The position numbers were made by a program, and so were the translations under genes. This document shows positions 10,126 through 19,069 of a stretch of 64,000 nucleotides of DNA, one piece after another; position 1 is the first letter of the stretch; each line of letters begins with the position of its first letter. The notes beneath the pieces are model-generated. The model made no database searches. It saw only the letters and a list, made by a program, of their open reading frames with translations, and was not told where the DNA came from. The DNA is from Kitasatospora sp. A2-31 (lineage in GTDB: Bacteria > Actinomycetota > Actinomycetes > Streptomycetales > Streptomycetaceae), in NCBI RefSeq assembly GCF_022288725.1, contig NZ_JAKNTA010000003.1, forward strand, positions 623,738-687,737, read 5' to 3'.

Positions 10126-11066
10126 GCCGGCATCGTGATGAACCAGCCGAGCACGATGTTCTTCGCGACGCCCCAGCGGACCGCGCGGATCCGCTTGGTG
10201 GCCCCCACACCCATGATCGCCGAGGTGATCACGTGGGTGGTGGAGATGGGCGCCTTGTAGACGAACGAGGTGATGTACATGACGATCGACGCGGTGGTCT
10301 CGGCGGCGAAGCCCTGCGGCGGGTCCAACTCGATGATCTTCCGGCCGAGCGTCCGCATGATCCGCCAGCCGCCCGCGTAGGTGCCCAGCGAGAGCATCGT
10401 CGCGCAGGAGATCTTCACCCAGACCGGGATGTCGTAGGTGGCCTGGTTGCCGGAGATCACCAGGGCCATCACCACGATGCCCATGGTCTTCTGGGCGTCC
10501 TGCAGGCCGTGCGCGAGCGCCATGGCGGCGGCCGAGGCGGTCTGGGCGACGCGGAAGTTGCGCTTGGCGCGGTGCGGGTTGGCCCGCCGGAAGATCCAGA
10601 GGATCGCCAGCATCACCAGGTAGCCGCCGACCAGGCCGACCACCGGGGAGACGATCATCGGGATGACGATCTTGTCGACGACGCCGTTCCAGATCACCTC
10701 GGTGCCGCCGGCCAGCGCCGCACCCACCATGCCGCCGAAGAGGGCGTGCGAGGAGGAGGACGGCAGGCCGAAGTACCAGGTGACCAGGTTCCAGGCGATC
10801 GCCCCGATCAGTGCGGCGAAGAGGATCGCCAGGCCCTGGTTGCCGCTGGGGGTCTCGATGATGCCGCTGGAGACGGTGTGCGCCACGCCGCTGCCGAGGA
10901 AGGCGCCGGCGAGGTTCATCACCGCGGCCATCGCGAGCGCGGCCTTCGGGGTCAGCGCCCGGGTGGAGACCGAGGTAGCGATGGCGTTCGCGGAGTCGTG
11001 GAAGCCGTTGGTGTAGGTGAAGAAGAACGCAACGCCGATGACGGCGATGAGTGCTGCCGTGTCCAC
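10071..11066 (-). CDS. PiT-family inorganic phosphate transporter
   Basis: Low-affinity phosphate (metal-phosphate) symporter of the inner membrane. The protein has 331 residues and about 9-10 membrane segments. It has both PiT signature repeats: GFHDSANAIATSVSTRALTP at the N-terminus and APISTTHVITSAIMGVGATK in the C-terminal half. A short cytosolic loop with the RVAQTASAAAMALAHGLQDA motif separates them. It lies 5 bp downstream of the DUF47 gene on the same strand, the usual two-gene pit operon, and converges with pst. It resembles PitH1 of Streptomyces. Confidence 0.93.
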   Translation of the reverse strand: MDTAALIAVIGVAFFFTYTNGFHDSANAIATSVSTRALTPKAALAMAAVMNLAGAFLGSGVAHTVSSGIIETPSGNQGLAILFAALIGAIAWNLVTWYFGLPSSSSHALFGGMVGAALAGGTEVIWNGVVDKIVIPMIVSPVVGLVGGYLVMLAILWIFRRANPHRAKRNFRVAQTASAAAMALAHGLQDAQKTMGIVVMALVISGNQATYDIPVWVKISCATMLSLGTYAGGWRIMRTLGRKIIELDPPQGFAAETTASIVMYITSFVYKAPISTTHVITSAIMGVGATKRIRAVRWGVAKNIVLGWFITMPAAAVVAALIYWFVHLFWG

Positions 11067-11071
11067 GGGGT

Positions 11072-11692
11072 TCAGGACTCCTTGACGGCGATGGTCTCCA
11101 CCGTGTTGGCGACGTGCTCGAAGGCGTCCGCCGCCTCCTCAAGCACGTCCACGACCTGCTTGAGCTTGAGCACCTCGATGGCGTCGTACTGGCCGGAGAA
11201 CAGGTGGGCGAGCAGCTTGCGGTGGATCTGGTCCGCCTGGTTCTCCAGCCGGTTGACCTCGATCCAGTACTCGGTGAGGTTCGACATGCTGCGCAGGTTC
11301 GGCATCGCCTCGGCGGTGAGCTCGGCGGCGCGCGCCAGCACCTCGATCTGCTGCTCGATGCCCTTCGGCAGGGTCTGGATGTCGTAGAGGACGACCAGGT
11401 CGACGGCCTCCTCCATGAAGTCCATGATGTCGTCCAGCGACGAGGCGAGGCTGTAGATGTCCTCGCGGTCGAAGGGCGTGATGAAGGAGGAGTTCAGCTG
11501 GTGGAAGACGGCATGGGTGGTGTCGTCCCCGGCGTGCTCGGCGGCGCGCATGCGCTCGACGATCTCCGCGCGGGCCGACACGTCTGATCCCAGCAGTTCC
11601 AGCAGGAGCTTCGATCCGACGACGAGGTTCTCCGCGGCTGCGGCGAACATGTCGTAGAAGCTCGTCTCCTTCGGGGTCAGGCTAAAACGCAC
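11072..11692 (-). CDS. DUF47 / PhoU-like partner of the PiT transporter
   Basis: A 206-residue all-helical protein of the DUF47 family, which is distantly related to PhoU and nearly always encoded beside PiT transporters, whose activity it is thought to modulate. Family segments seen: MRFSLTPKETSFYDMFAAAA, FITPFDREDIYSLASSLDDI (acidic, metal-binding in PhoU folds) and LEEAADAFEHVANTVETI. It is the first gene of the operon with the transporter, separated by 5 bp. Confidence 0.9.
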   Translation of the reverse strand: MRFSLTPKETSFYDMFAAAAENLVVGSKLLLELLGSDVSARAEIVERMRAAEHAGDDTTHAVFHQLNSSFITPFDREDIYSLASSLDDIMDFMEEAVDLVVLYDIQTLPKGIEQQIEVLARAAELTAEAMPNLRSMSNLTEYWIEVNRLENQADQIHRKLLAHLFSGQYDAIEVLKLKQVVDVLEEAADAFEHVANTVETIAVKES

Positions 11693-11998
11693 GGAAATCT
11701 CCGATGTGCGGGGTTCGGACTGAACGATGCTAGGTGCAACCGAGCACGATCACGCAAACGGGGTGGTGGGGGAGGAGCCGGAACCTCCCCTTCCGGTTGG
11801 CCGCCGCGGCGGTGGATCCGGTCCGCACGTCGCCGTGCGGGCGCGAGCCCCCAGTCTGACGGAACCTCGCCCGGATCGCCCCCCGTCCGGCGAACGGAAG
11901 CCCGCGGTGTCAGCCCTTACGGGGAACACCACGACGGCTCCGCGTGTTGGACACTGGAGGTCGACGCAGCCACCAGGCACTGATACGAAGGCGGGCCG
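11693..11998. other. Divergent intergenic region (DUF47 gene / csoR)
   Basis: 306 bp between two genes that point away from each other. It should hold both promoters. I see one GTTCAGTCCGA unit on the minus strand (about 11727-11737) that could be half of a PHO box, but no clear repeat, and no obvious CsoR-type GC-rich palindrome. Confidence 0.4.
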
Positions 11999-12358
11999 AT
12001 GACCACGACGGAAGCGCGCACCGAGCCGGACCACACGCCCGGGGCCGAGCCGCACGCCCACCACGGCGGGCACGGCCAGCACGGCTACAGCGCCCAGAAG
12101 GACGCCCACCTGAAGCGGCTGCGCCGGATCGAGGGCCAGATCCGCGGCCTCCAGCGGATGGTCGACGAGGACGTCTACTGCATCGACGTGCTGACCCAGG
12201 TGTCGGCCGGCACCAAGGCCCTGCAGTCCTTCGCGCTCTCGCTGCTGGAGGAGCACCTGCGGCACTGCGTCGCCGCGGCCGCCGAGGAGGGCGGCGCCGA
12301 GCTGGACGCCAAGGTGGCGGAGGCCACCGCCGCGATCGGCCGGCTGCTGCGCAGCTGA
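11999..12358 (+). CDS. csoR: CsoR-family copper-sensing repressor
   Basis: A 119-residue DUF156/CsoR protein, an all-helical DNA-binding repressor released by Cu(I). The copper ligands are intact and correctly spaced: Cys61 (VYCIDVL), His86 and Cys90 (EEHLRHC), matching the Cys-X24-His-X3-Cys pattern. The N-terminus is His-rich (HAHHGGHGQHGY), an extension that may bind metal. No copper exporter or chaperone gene lies beside it, so its targets are probably elsewhere. Confidence 0.9.
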   Translation: MTTTEARTEPDHTPGAEPHAHHGGHGQHGYSAQKDAHLKRLRRIEGQIRGLQRMVDEDVYCIDVLTQVSAGTKALQSFALSLLEEHLRHCVAAAAEEGGAELDAKVAEATAAIGRLLRS

Positions 12359-12361
12359 CCC

Positions 12362-12559
12362 TCAGCTCCCCGGTTCCGACGGCCCGTCGGCGGACGCCCC
12401 GCCGTCGGGCCGGTCCAGCAGCACCTCGTCGATCCGCGCGGTCGGCAGCCGGTCGCCGGTGCTGGCCGTGGCGGCGATCATCAGCTCGCCGGCCAGGTCG
12501 ATCTCGTCGAGGGCCGCGTCGTCGTGGCCGCCGCTGCGGCCGCCCGTGGACGACACCAC
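12362..12559 (-). CDS. Small conserved hypothetical protein
   Basis: About 65 residues, acidic, with the block LDEIDLAGELMIAATAS and then RIDEVLLDRP. It lies tail to tail with csoR (3 bp between stops). The start is uncertain: several GTG codons follow GAAGGGG; the one at 12559 has the best spacing (8 nt), with alternatives at 12565 and 12568. I do not recognise a function. The codon pattern (G/C in third positions) supports a real gene. Confidence 0.6.
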   Translation of the reverse strand: MVSSTGGRSGGHDDAALDEIDLAGELMIAATASTGDRLPTARIDEVLLDRPDGGASADGPSEPGS

Positions 12560-12731
12560 CTGCACCACCCCTTCAGTGCCTCGCCAGCCCGGGCGGCAGC
12601 CACCCGCCCTCCAGCCTAGGCACTTCGGAGCCCGCCCACATGGCACGGACGGGCCATCTCGGGGCCGCCGAAACGGGTGGGCCGGGCGATCCCGGGTGAC
12701 CCACCGGCGCCGGCGGCGCCCCTGCGTCCGG

Positions 12732-13640
12732 TTACTTCGGGCTCTCCGTGGGCTTCATCGCGTAGATGTCGGCAGCGGCGGGCTCGGCCGCCTCCACCGG
12801 CTTGCCGAAGTCGGCCAGCGACATCGTCGACGTCACCTTCACCTGGTCCTTCGCCTCCTTCGAGCCGGGCACGCCGGCGAAGGTGTAGACCTGGACCACC
12901 TTGTGCAGCCGGCCCTGCTCGTCCAGCCAGACGTCGTAGGGGACGTCCCGGACGGTGAAGGTCTGGGCCCCCATCCGCAGGCCGTCCCCGCCGCGGCCCC
13001 CGGTCGCCTCGGCGGCCTTGGCGAGGTCCAGGGTGCCCCGGTAGTGCTTGAGCGGCACGCCGCCGACGGTCTCGGGGCCCACCAGCTCGGCCTTCTGAGC
13101 CCCGCGCAGCGCGCCCGCCGCGGAGGCCGGGTCGGTGGCGCCGCTGCTCACCAGGTTGCCGTCCGGCAGCTGGCGCACGTCCAGCTTCACCCACTTGCCC
13201 TCGGGCACCTTGGCGCCGCTGTTCTGCAGGTACACGGTGCCGGGCAGGACCACCTCGACGATCTTCCCGGTGGTCGCCGCGCCGGGCGGCACGGCCACCT
13301 CCAGCCGCCCGATCCGCTTCACGTAGTCGTACCCGCCGGTGCCGGTGAAGACGGCCTTCTTCTCGGCGGACTCGGTGACCAGCTCGGTGGCCGCGTGTGC
13401 GGAGCCGGTCCGGCCGGTGATGTCGGCGGCGCTGCGGACGGCCGTCAGCGGGTCCGCCGAGAGCTGGTCGGGGGCGGCCGCCCTCCGGTCGGCCGAGCCG
13501 GCGGAGTCCGTGGCGCCGCCCGAGCAGCCGGCCAGCCCGGCCAGGGCGGCGGCGAGTACGACGGCTCCGGCCGCCGAGCGCAGCTGGGGCAGCGGGCGGC
13601 CCGGCCGCCGGCCGCCGCGCTGCTCGTCGGTCACATTCAT
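12732..13640 (-). CDS. Secreted lipoprotein, LolA/LppX-like
   Basis: 302 residues. ATG at 13640, a basic N-terminus, a hydrophobic stretch and the lipobox LAGC with Cys39, so it is predicted to be anchored to the outer face of the membrane. The mature part has alternating strands (VKRIGRLEVAVP, KWVKLDVRQLP, VPYDVWLDEQGRLHKVVQVY) like the half-barrel lipoproteins that bind hydrophobic ligands (LolA, LppX, LprG). The ligand is unknown. It is divergent from the small gene at 13798. Confidence 0.72.
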   Translation of the reverse strand: MNVTDEQRGGRRPGRPLPQLRSAAGAVVLAAALAGLAGCSGGATDSAGSADRRAAAPDQLSADPLTAVRSAADITGRTGSAHAATELVTESAEKKAVFTGTGGYDYVKRIGRLEVAVPPGAATTGKIVEVVLPGTVYLQNSGAKVPEGKWVKLDVRQLPDGNLVSSGATDPASAAGALRGAQKAELVGPETVGGVPLKHYRGTLDLAKAAEATGGRGGDGLRMGAQTFTVRDVPYDVWLDEQGRLHKVVQVYTFAGVPGSKEAKDQVKVTSTMSLADFGKPVEAAEPAAADIYAMKPTESPK

Positions 13641-13797
13641 CCTCGCCACAACCCCCTCGGGCCCGACTGCTCCGCCGACCAGCACCGGCTGGGCAGAGCT
13701 CTTTCCGGGCAAACGACTCGGGCTGTCGGGGGTTACGCGGCACCCGGCGCGAACCGGGCATCGCGCGCCGGGTCCGGAGCGCGTTACGGTGAGGTAC

Positions 13798-13986
13798 GTG
13801 CACAGTGAGCTGCCGGCGGGACCCGGCACCACCCCGATGCCCGAGCACCGGGTCGCGATCAGCGAACGCGGCTCCTTCTGCTACGCGAGCTGCGACTGCG
13901 GCTGGTTCTCACCGGCCCGCCGCTCGCGGGACCTGACCAGGCGTGAGGCCGCCGACCACCTGGCCGAGAACCGCGACCCGGCGTAG
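13798..13986 (+). CDS. Small Cys-containing hypothetical protein
   Basis: 62 residues from a GTG start preceded by GTGAGG. It contains the segment CYASCDCGWFSPARRS, with three Cys in five residues, and a helical tail TRREAADHLAENRD. Similar short proteins occur in streptomycetes; the Cys cluster suggests a metal or redox role, but no partner is visible. The function is not known. Confidence 0.6.
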   Translation: MHSELPAGPGTTPMPEHRVAISERGSFCYASCDCGWFSPARRSRDLTRREAADHLAENRDPA

Positions 13987-14123
13987 CACCGGGTCGCTCC
14001 GGCCCCTTCGTACCCGCCTCCCCGGCGGTCCCGCGTACGGGTGGCGGCCCCTTCGGTGGCGGCGGGTCGGGCCGGTGGCGGCGGGTCAGGCCGGTGGCGG
14101 CAGGTCGGGCCGGTGGCGGCGGG

Positions 14124-14837
14124 TCAGGCCGCGAGGTCGGACTCCGGCGGCTGCTCGTCGGCCCGGACGGCGCCGCGGGCGTCGCCGCGCCTGCGCCCGC
14201 CGCGCGGTCGCGGTCCGCCCCGGGGGGCCCGGATCAGCGGGGCGACGGCGGTGCGGCTCAGCGCGTGACAGAGCGGCACCAGCACGGCCATCGCGATCGG
14301 CGCGAGCAGCAGCACGACCGCGGTGGCGAGCGCGAAGCCGCCGATCACGTCGGTGGGGTAGTGGACGCCCATGTACATCCGGCAGAAGCCCTGCAGCAGG
14401 GCCAGGCCGCCGGCGATCCAGCCGAGCTTCCGGTTCACCAGGAACAGCCCCACCGCGATGCCCATCGACATGGTCGAGTGGTCGCTGACGAAGGAGTGGG
14501 TGCCCGCCTTGCCCTCCACCAGGACGTCGAGTCCGGTGTGGTCGACGAAGGGGCGCGGGCGGTCGACGATGGCGGCGATCGGCAGGTTGGCCAGCTCGGC
14601 GATGGCGGTCGCCAGCGGGGCCCAGAGCAGCCCCGCGACGGCCACCGGGGCGTCCGGCCGGCGTCTCGCCTGCAACCAGCCGACCAGGCCCAGCAGGGCC
14701 AGGCCGATCAGGATGCCGTACTCGCCGATCCAGGAGACCAGGTGGTCCAGCCACTCCGGGGAGCGCTTGGCCAGGCCGTTGACGGCGTAGAGCAGGCCGA
14801 GGTCGGGGTTGGTCGTGTCGGCAAGCGGCGTCGACAC
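14124..14837 (-). CDS. PAP2-family membrane phosphatase
   Basis: 237 residues with about six membrane segments. The three acid-phosphatase motifs are present: DRPRPF, SFVSDHSTMSMG (usual form PSGH) and GVHYPTDVIGG. Such enzymes dephosphorylate lipid phosphates such as undecaprenyl pyrophosphate or phosphatidic acid; the substrate is not clear. The start is GTG 14837, right after AAGGAGGTG. The second motif has SDH instead of SGH, a variant seen in some family members. Confidence 0.85.
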   Translation of the reverse strand: MSTPLADTTNPDLGLLYAVNGLAKRSPEWLDHLVSWIGEYGILIGLALLGLVGWLQARRRPDAPVAVAGLLWAPLATAIAELANLPIAAIVDRPRPFVDHTGLDVLVEGKAGTHSFVSDHSTMSMGIAVGLFLVNRKLGWIAGGLALLQGFCRMYMGVHYPTDVIGGFALATAVVLLLAPIAMAVLVPLCHALSRTAVAPLIRAPRGGPRPRGGRRRGDARGAVRADEQPPESDLAA

Positions 14838-15029
14838 GCCGCACCTCCTTCTGGTCCGCTGCACCTGGTCGTTCCGGCCGTGGTCCGTTCCGCACCACCC
14901 GGCTCGGGGGGTGACGGCGGGCCACCGGACACAACGTCATAACCGGGGCACAGCGTTCCACGGAAACTGGCGGTTATGGAAACTTGACTCAGCGTCCACA
15001 GCGCACTCACACGCGGGCTCCGGGACGGG

Positions 15030-16211
15030 TCAGCTCTTTGCGCTGTTTTGACCTGGACCTGTCGGGGTGGGACGGGCCGCCGCGGAGCCGGCGGGTCGGG
15101 GCACCGGGGCGGAGGAGGGCTCGGGGGTGGTCAGGGCGGCCGGGGCGGGGGTCGCGGGGGCGGGCTCGCCGGGTCGGCTCGGCGCGGTGATGCTGCCGTC
15201 CGCGTTGCGGCCCGGCAGCGCCTGGGCGCCGTCCGTGGTGACCCGGGTGGCGCCGATGTACTCCCTGGTGTCGATCTTGTCGTAGCGGATCACCGCGCCG
15301 GTGTGGGGGGCGTCGATCATGTAGCCGCCGCCGACGTAGATGCCGACGTGGTGGATGCTGCGCGGGTCGCTCAGGTCGGTCGCCCAGAACACCAGGTCCC
15401 CCGGGCGCAGCTGGTCCCGCGACGGGTGCGGGCCGGCGTACCACTGGTCGTTCGCCACCCGGGGCAGCGTGATCCCCACGCTGGCGTACGCGGCCTGGGT
15501 CAGCCCCGAGCAGTCGAACCGCCCGTTCTGCGAGGGCAGCCCCTCGCCGCCCCACAGGTACGGCGTGCCGAGCTTGGTCTGGGCGAAGTAGATGGCGCCG
15601 GCGGACTGCTGGGAGACCTCCACCGGCGTGGTCGGCGCGGTGAAACTGCGGGCCATCGCCTGGATGTTGCGCACGTACCCCTGAGTCTCCCGGTACGGCG
15701 GGATCCCGTTGTACTTCGTCACCGCGTACGGTCCGGCGTTGTAGGCGGCCAGGACGTTGGCCTGGCGGTCGCCCGGCACACCGGCGACGTCCTTGGCGAG
15801 CGCGCAGTCGAACGTCGCCGCCGAGGCGATGGCGTCGAACGGGTCCCAGACGTCCTTCCGGCCGTCATTGTTGCCGTCGGTGCCGTATGTCGCCCAGGTC
15901 GCCGGCATGAACTGTGCCATTCCCTGTGCGCCCACGGGTGATCGGGCGCCCGGGTCGAAACCGCTTTCCTGGTACAGCTGCGCCGCGAGCATCGGCGGGG
16001 AGATCTCCGCACAGAGCGAGCCCCACTGCTCGATCGGCCCCTGGTAGGCCGCCGGAACGGTTCCACGGGAGAGTCCGGCACGATTGGCCGACTGCTGCGG
16101 CGTACCGCTGGCCGCATACGTCCCCACCGTCACCAGGCCGACGAAGCCGATCGCGACAACTCCCGCAGCGGCGGCGGCCGTACCGGCCTTCCGGAGTACC
16201 ATCAGCACCAT
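15030..16211 (-). CDS. Secreted lytic transglycosylase / NlpC-P60 peptidase
   Basis: 393 residues with an N-terminal membrane anchor or signal (about 10-33), a lysozyme-like transglycosylase domain (QLYQESGFDPGARSPVGAQG with the catalytic Glu, then AYNAGPYAV), and a C40 NlpC/P60 domain with FDCSGLTQAAYA (catalytic Cys), HHVGIYVGGGYMID (His), and a Pro/Ala/Thr-rich tail. It cleaves both glycan and peptide bonds of the cell wall. This pairing is typical of cell-wall hydrolases of Gram-positive conjugation systems, and it is divergent from the mini type IV secretion cluster that starts at 16445. Confidence 0.9.
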   Translation of the reverse strand: MVLMVLRKAGTAAAAAGVVAIGFVGLVTVGTYAASGTPQQSANRAGLSRGTVPAAYQGPIEQWGSLCAEISPPMLAAQLYQESGFDPGARSPVGAQGMAQFMPATWATYGTDGNNDGRKDVWDPFDAIASAATFDCALAKDVAGVPGDRQANVLAAYNAGPYAVTKYNGIPPYRETQGYVRNIQAMARSFTAPTTPVEVSQQSAGAIYFAQTKLGTPYLWGGEGLPSQNGRFDCSGLTQAAYASVGITLPRVANDQWYAGPHPSRDQLRPGDLVFWATDLSDPRSIHHVGIYVGGGYMIDAPHTGAVIRYDKIDTREYIGATRVTTDGAQALPGRNADGSITAPSRPGEPAPATPAPAALTTPEPSSAPVPRPAGSAAARPTPTGPGQNSAKS

Positions 16212-16444
16212 CCCGACGAATCGTCAGTCGAAGTGTCCCGGAAGGCGTTGCTCACCGCAATCATCAGAGATACAAAGAGTGAGCGCTATCCTTCGTACGG
16301 TGGACATCCTCGCGTACGTGTCCGATGCCTCACGACCAATCCGCGAGAAGTAGCCAAGTCGACATCAGATCTGGCCAAGAATAGGTGCGGGCCCTTCGCG
16401 CGGGCGGGGTCCGGGCCCTTGAATTTGCCTGATCGGGCGGTGAG

Positions 16445-16801
16445 ATGGAAATGAACCTGAGCAGCGTGGACAGCATCGCGATCGGCCACCTGGCCGAGGA
16501 GCCTCCAAAGAAGCCGAATATCGACACCATCATCGGCGGGATCGCCCCGGACTGGGGCCCGTTCGCGAGCCTCGGCTCCGAGGCCCGGGTGATGGTCGAG
16601 GTCGTCATGGCCGTGGCCATCCTGGCCTGCCTCGGCATCGCCGTCTGGGGCGCGGCCAAGCAGCGCATCGGCGCCACCGCGATGCGCGACAGCTTCGGCG
16701 CCGAGCAGGGCAAGGGGCTGATCATCGCCGGGCTGACCGGCGTGTTCATCATTGGATCACTCGGCACTCTGTTCACCATTGTCTACGGCATGGCGATCTG
16801 A
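16445..16801 (+). CDS. Small two-helix membrane protein of the conjugation-like cluster
   Basis: 118 residues with two hydrophobic helices (about 49-67 and 91-113) joined by a basic/polar loop AAKQRIGATAMRD. Size and topology recall VirB2/TrbC-type pilins, but I see no signal cleavage site, so the comparison is only structural. It is the first gene of a five-gene cluster. ATG 16445 is used; ATG 16451 is also possible. Confidence 0.65.
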   Translation: MEMNLSSVDSIAIGHLAEEPPKKPNIDTIIGGIAPDWGPFASLGSEARVMVEVVMAVAILACLGIAVWGAAKQRIGATAMRDSFGAEQGKGLIIAGLTGVFIIGSLGTLFTIVYGMAI

Positions 16802-16937
16802 CGATAGGACAGCCGTGACGTCACCGTGAGGACGCGGCCGACGCCGTCGGGAATCCATCCACCACCCGCCCTCCGCCCCCGTCCACGGGCGGAGGGGCCC
16901 CGGAGCCGCCCAGGCTCCCCGCACCAGGAGGGCCGCC

Positions 16938-17759
16938 GTGCCGTTGTCCGACGACCAGCCGCACACCCGTACGCGGCTGCCGGTCGGTGAACAGCCCTCC
17001 TCCCAGCCGAACGGCCGTCAGCCCCGTCCGCTGCGAACCCTGGTGACCGTCCTGGTGGTCGTCGTGCTGCTGGTCGTCGCGATCTCCATCGCCAACCGCG
17101 GCAAGCCGGACCCCGCCCCCGCCGGCCGCTCCGCCGACGGCGCGGCCGCCACCCCCACCGCCCCCTCCGGCGCCGGCCCCGCCCCCAGCGGCGAGCAGCC
17201 CGTCGCCACCACCGCCAACGGCATCGCCGCCGGCTTCCCGCACACCGAGCAGGGCGCGCAGTCGGCCGCCGCCAACTACGCCGTGGCCATCGGCTCCGCC
17301 GAGATGTTCCGCACCGACAGCCGCCACACGATCATCGCCACCATCGCCGACCCCTCCGCCGCCCAGACCCTCCAGACCCGCCTGGACCAGGGGTTCGGCG
17401 GCGACACCGCGACCCGCTACGGCCTCGACGCCCAGGGCCGCGCGCCCAAGGGCCTCACCTTCGTCAGCCGGACCGTCCCGGTGGGGGCCAAGTCGGTCGG
17501 CTACGGCGACAGCGAGACCAAGGTCGAGGTCTGGTGCACCGGCCTCACCGGCCTCGCCGGCGAGCGTTCCGTCCAGCCCGTCACGGCGAACTGGTACACG
17601 CTCACCCTGGCCCTCCGCTGGACGGGCAGCGACTGGAAGCTCACCGACTACGCAAGCCGGCAGGGCCCAGCCCCGATGCCGGGCGACCAACAGGCCGCCA
17701 CCGCCGACGAGATCACCGGCGCCGTCCAGCAGTTCGGGGGTTTCCGCTATGCCCGCTGA
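16938..17759 (+). CDS. Bitopic membrane protein, VirB8/TcpC-like candidate
   Basis: 273 residues: a polar N-terminus, one membrane helix (about 33-52), a Pro/Ala linker, and an extracellular domain (about 95-273) with the spacing of an NTF2-like fold (QSAAANYAVAIG ... WYTLTLALRWTGSDWKLTDY). This is the layout of VirB8/TcpC subunits in Gram-positive conjugation machines. The start is GTG 16938 with AGGAGG 8 bp upstream. Its end overlaps the next gene by 11 bp, so the two are translationally coupled. Confidence 0.7.
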   Translation: MPLSDDQPHTRTRLPVGEQPSSQPNGRQPRPLRTLVTVLVVVVLLVVAISIANRGKPDPAPAGRSADGAAATPTAPSGAGPAPSGEQPVATTANGIAAGFPHTEQGAQSAAANYAVAIGSAEMFRTDSRHTIIATIADPSAAQTLQTRLDQGFGGDTATRYGLDAQGRAPKGLTFVSRTVPVGAKSVGYGDSETKVEVWCTGLTGLAGERSVQPVTANWYTLTLALRWTGSDWKLTDYASRQGPAPMPGDQQAATADEITGAVQQFGGFRYAR

Positions 17760-19062
17760 GTCCTCACTCCATCGTTCTGCCTTCCGCCGGGGGCCGGTCG
17801 TGCGGCCGGTGACCCGGCGAGCCGGCGCGGTCGCGGGGACGGTGGCCGCCGTCCAACTGGCAGCGCTCTTGGCGGCCCAGCGCGCCGTCGCCGACCCATC
17901 ACCGAGCCCGTCTGCGAGTCCCACTTGCCAGAAGGTAGACCTTCCGATTCCCGGAAGTGATGCCGCGTGCGCTCCCGGCGGGGCTGTGGTGATCCCCGGG
18001 ACGGGGTCCGTCGGGAGTCTCACCGATCCCCTGGGGTCGTTGGCGAAGGGGTGTTCGCAGGCGGCGGCGTGGGTGGTGCGCAACCTGTCGGGGGCGATCG
18101 ACGGGACGACGCAGGTGGACTTCACCAATGCGTCGTTCCTCCAACAGTACGCGGTGGTGTTCGCCGCCTCGACGATCATCACGCTGGTGCTCTGGCTGCT
18201 GGCGGTGACGAAGCGGGCCGTGCGCGGAGCGCCGCTGACGACGGCGATCTCGGAGGCGATCGGCTTCCTCTGGCTGACCGTGGTGGCCTCGGCGTTCACG
18301 CCGCTGATCCTGTACACCGTGGTGAGCGCGACGGACGGGCTGACCAAGGCGATCGCGGTGGGGACGAAGTCGGACACCGGGACGTACCTGGGCGGGTTCG
18401 CGGACACGTTGGAGAAGGGCAGCATGGGCGGAGGCCCGCTGATCCTGATCATCGTGTCGCTGGTGGCCGTGCTGGCCGCGGCGGTGCTCTGGATCGAGCT
18501 GCTGATCCGGGCGGCGATGCTGTACGTGGGCGCGCTGCTGGGGACCGCGGTGTACGCGGGGCTGGTGGACAAGCAGCTGTGGAAGCACGTGCGCCGTTGG
18601 GCGGGGGTGATGCTGGCCGTGGACCTGGCGAAGCCGATCATCGTGATCATCCTCGGCCTGGCCGGCGCGGTGGCGACCGGCGCCGGTGCGAGCGACGACT
18701 TCGCCCGGGTGCTGTCGGGCCTGGCGATCCTGTTCCTGTCGATCTTCGCGAGCGCCGCCGTCTACCGCTTCGTGCCGGGCTTCGGCGACGAGATCATGAG
18801 CATGCGGCACGCTCGGGCGAGCGCGGTCTCCGCCGGCTCGGCGATGATCAACGGCACCGCGAACCTGGTGAAGCAGGGCATCAGCACGCACGGCGACCGC
18901 GGCCCGCAGGGCGTCGGCGGCGGGAGCCCGGGTTCCGGCGGCGGCTCGGTCGCGCCGGGCATCGCGGCCCACGCCACGCGTGCCCCCGCGCCGCCGCCGC
19001 AGGCCACCGCGCCGCAGGCTCCGGTTCCGATCCGCGACAGCAACCCAGCGAAGGGAGGGTGA
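17749..19062 (+). CDS. Polytopic membrane protein, VirB6/TrbL-like
   Basis: 437 residues: a signal-like N-terminus, an external segment, about six membrane helices between residues 130 and 350, and a Gly/Pro/Ala-rich cytosolic tail of about 75 residues. The arrangement matches VirB6/TrbL channel subunits of type IV secretion systems. It starts within the end of the preceding gene (ATG 17749) and is followed 7 bp later by the split VirB4-like pair. Confidence 0.75.
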   Translation: MPAESSLHRSAFRRGPVVRPVTRRAGAVAGTVAAVQLAALLAAQRAVADPSPSPSASPTCQKVDLPIPGSDAACAPGGAVVIPGTGSVGSLTDPLGSLAKGCSQAAAWVVRNLSGAIDGTTQVDFTNASFLQQYAVVFAASTIITLVLWLLAVTKRAVRGAPLTTAISEAIGFLWLTVVASAFTPLILYTVVSATDGLTKAIAVGTKSDTGTYLGGFADTLEKGSMGGGPLILIIVSLVAVLAAAVLWIELLIRAAMLYVGALLGTAVYAGLVDKQLWKHVRRWAGVMLAVDLAKPIIVIILGLAGAVATGAGASDDFARVLSGLAILFLSIFASAAVYRFVPGFGDEIMSMRHARASAVSAGSAMINGTANLVKQGISTHGDRGPQGVGGGSPGSGGGSVAPGIAAHATRAPAPPPQATAPQAPVPIRDSNPAKGG

Positions 19063-19069
19063 CGGGTAA

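Noticed and set aside
8061-11387. A 1108-codon open frame starting in pstC
   Set aside because: Only the first part is PstC. After 9086 it is the 80-bp copied segment and then out-of-frame pstB and antisense PiT sequence; the frame stays open only because of high GC.
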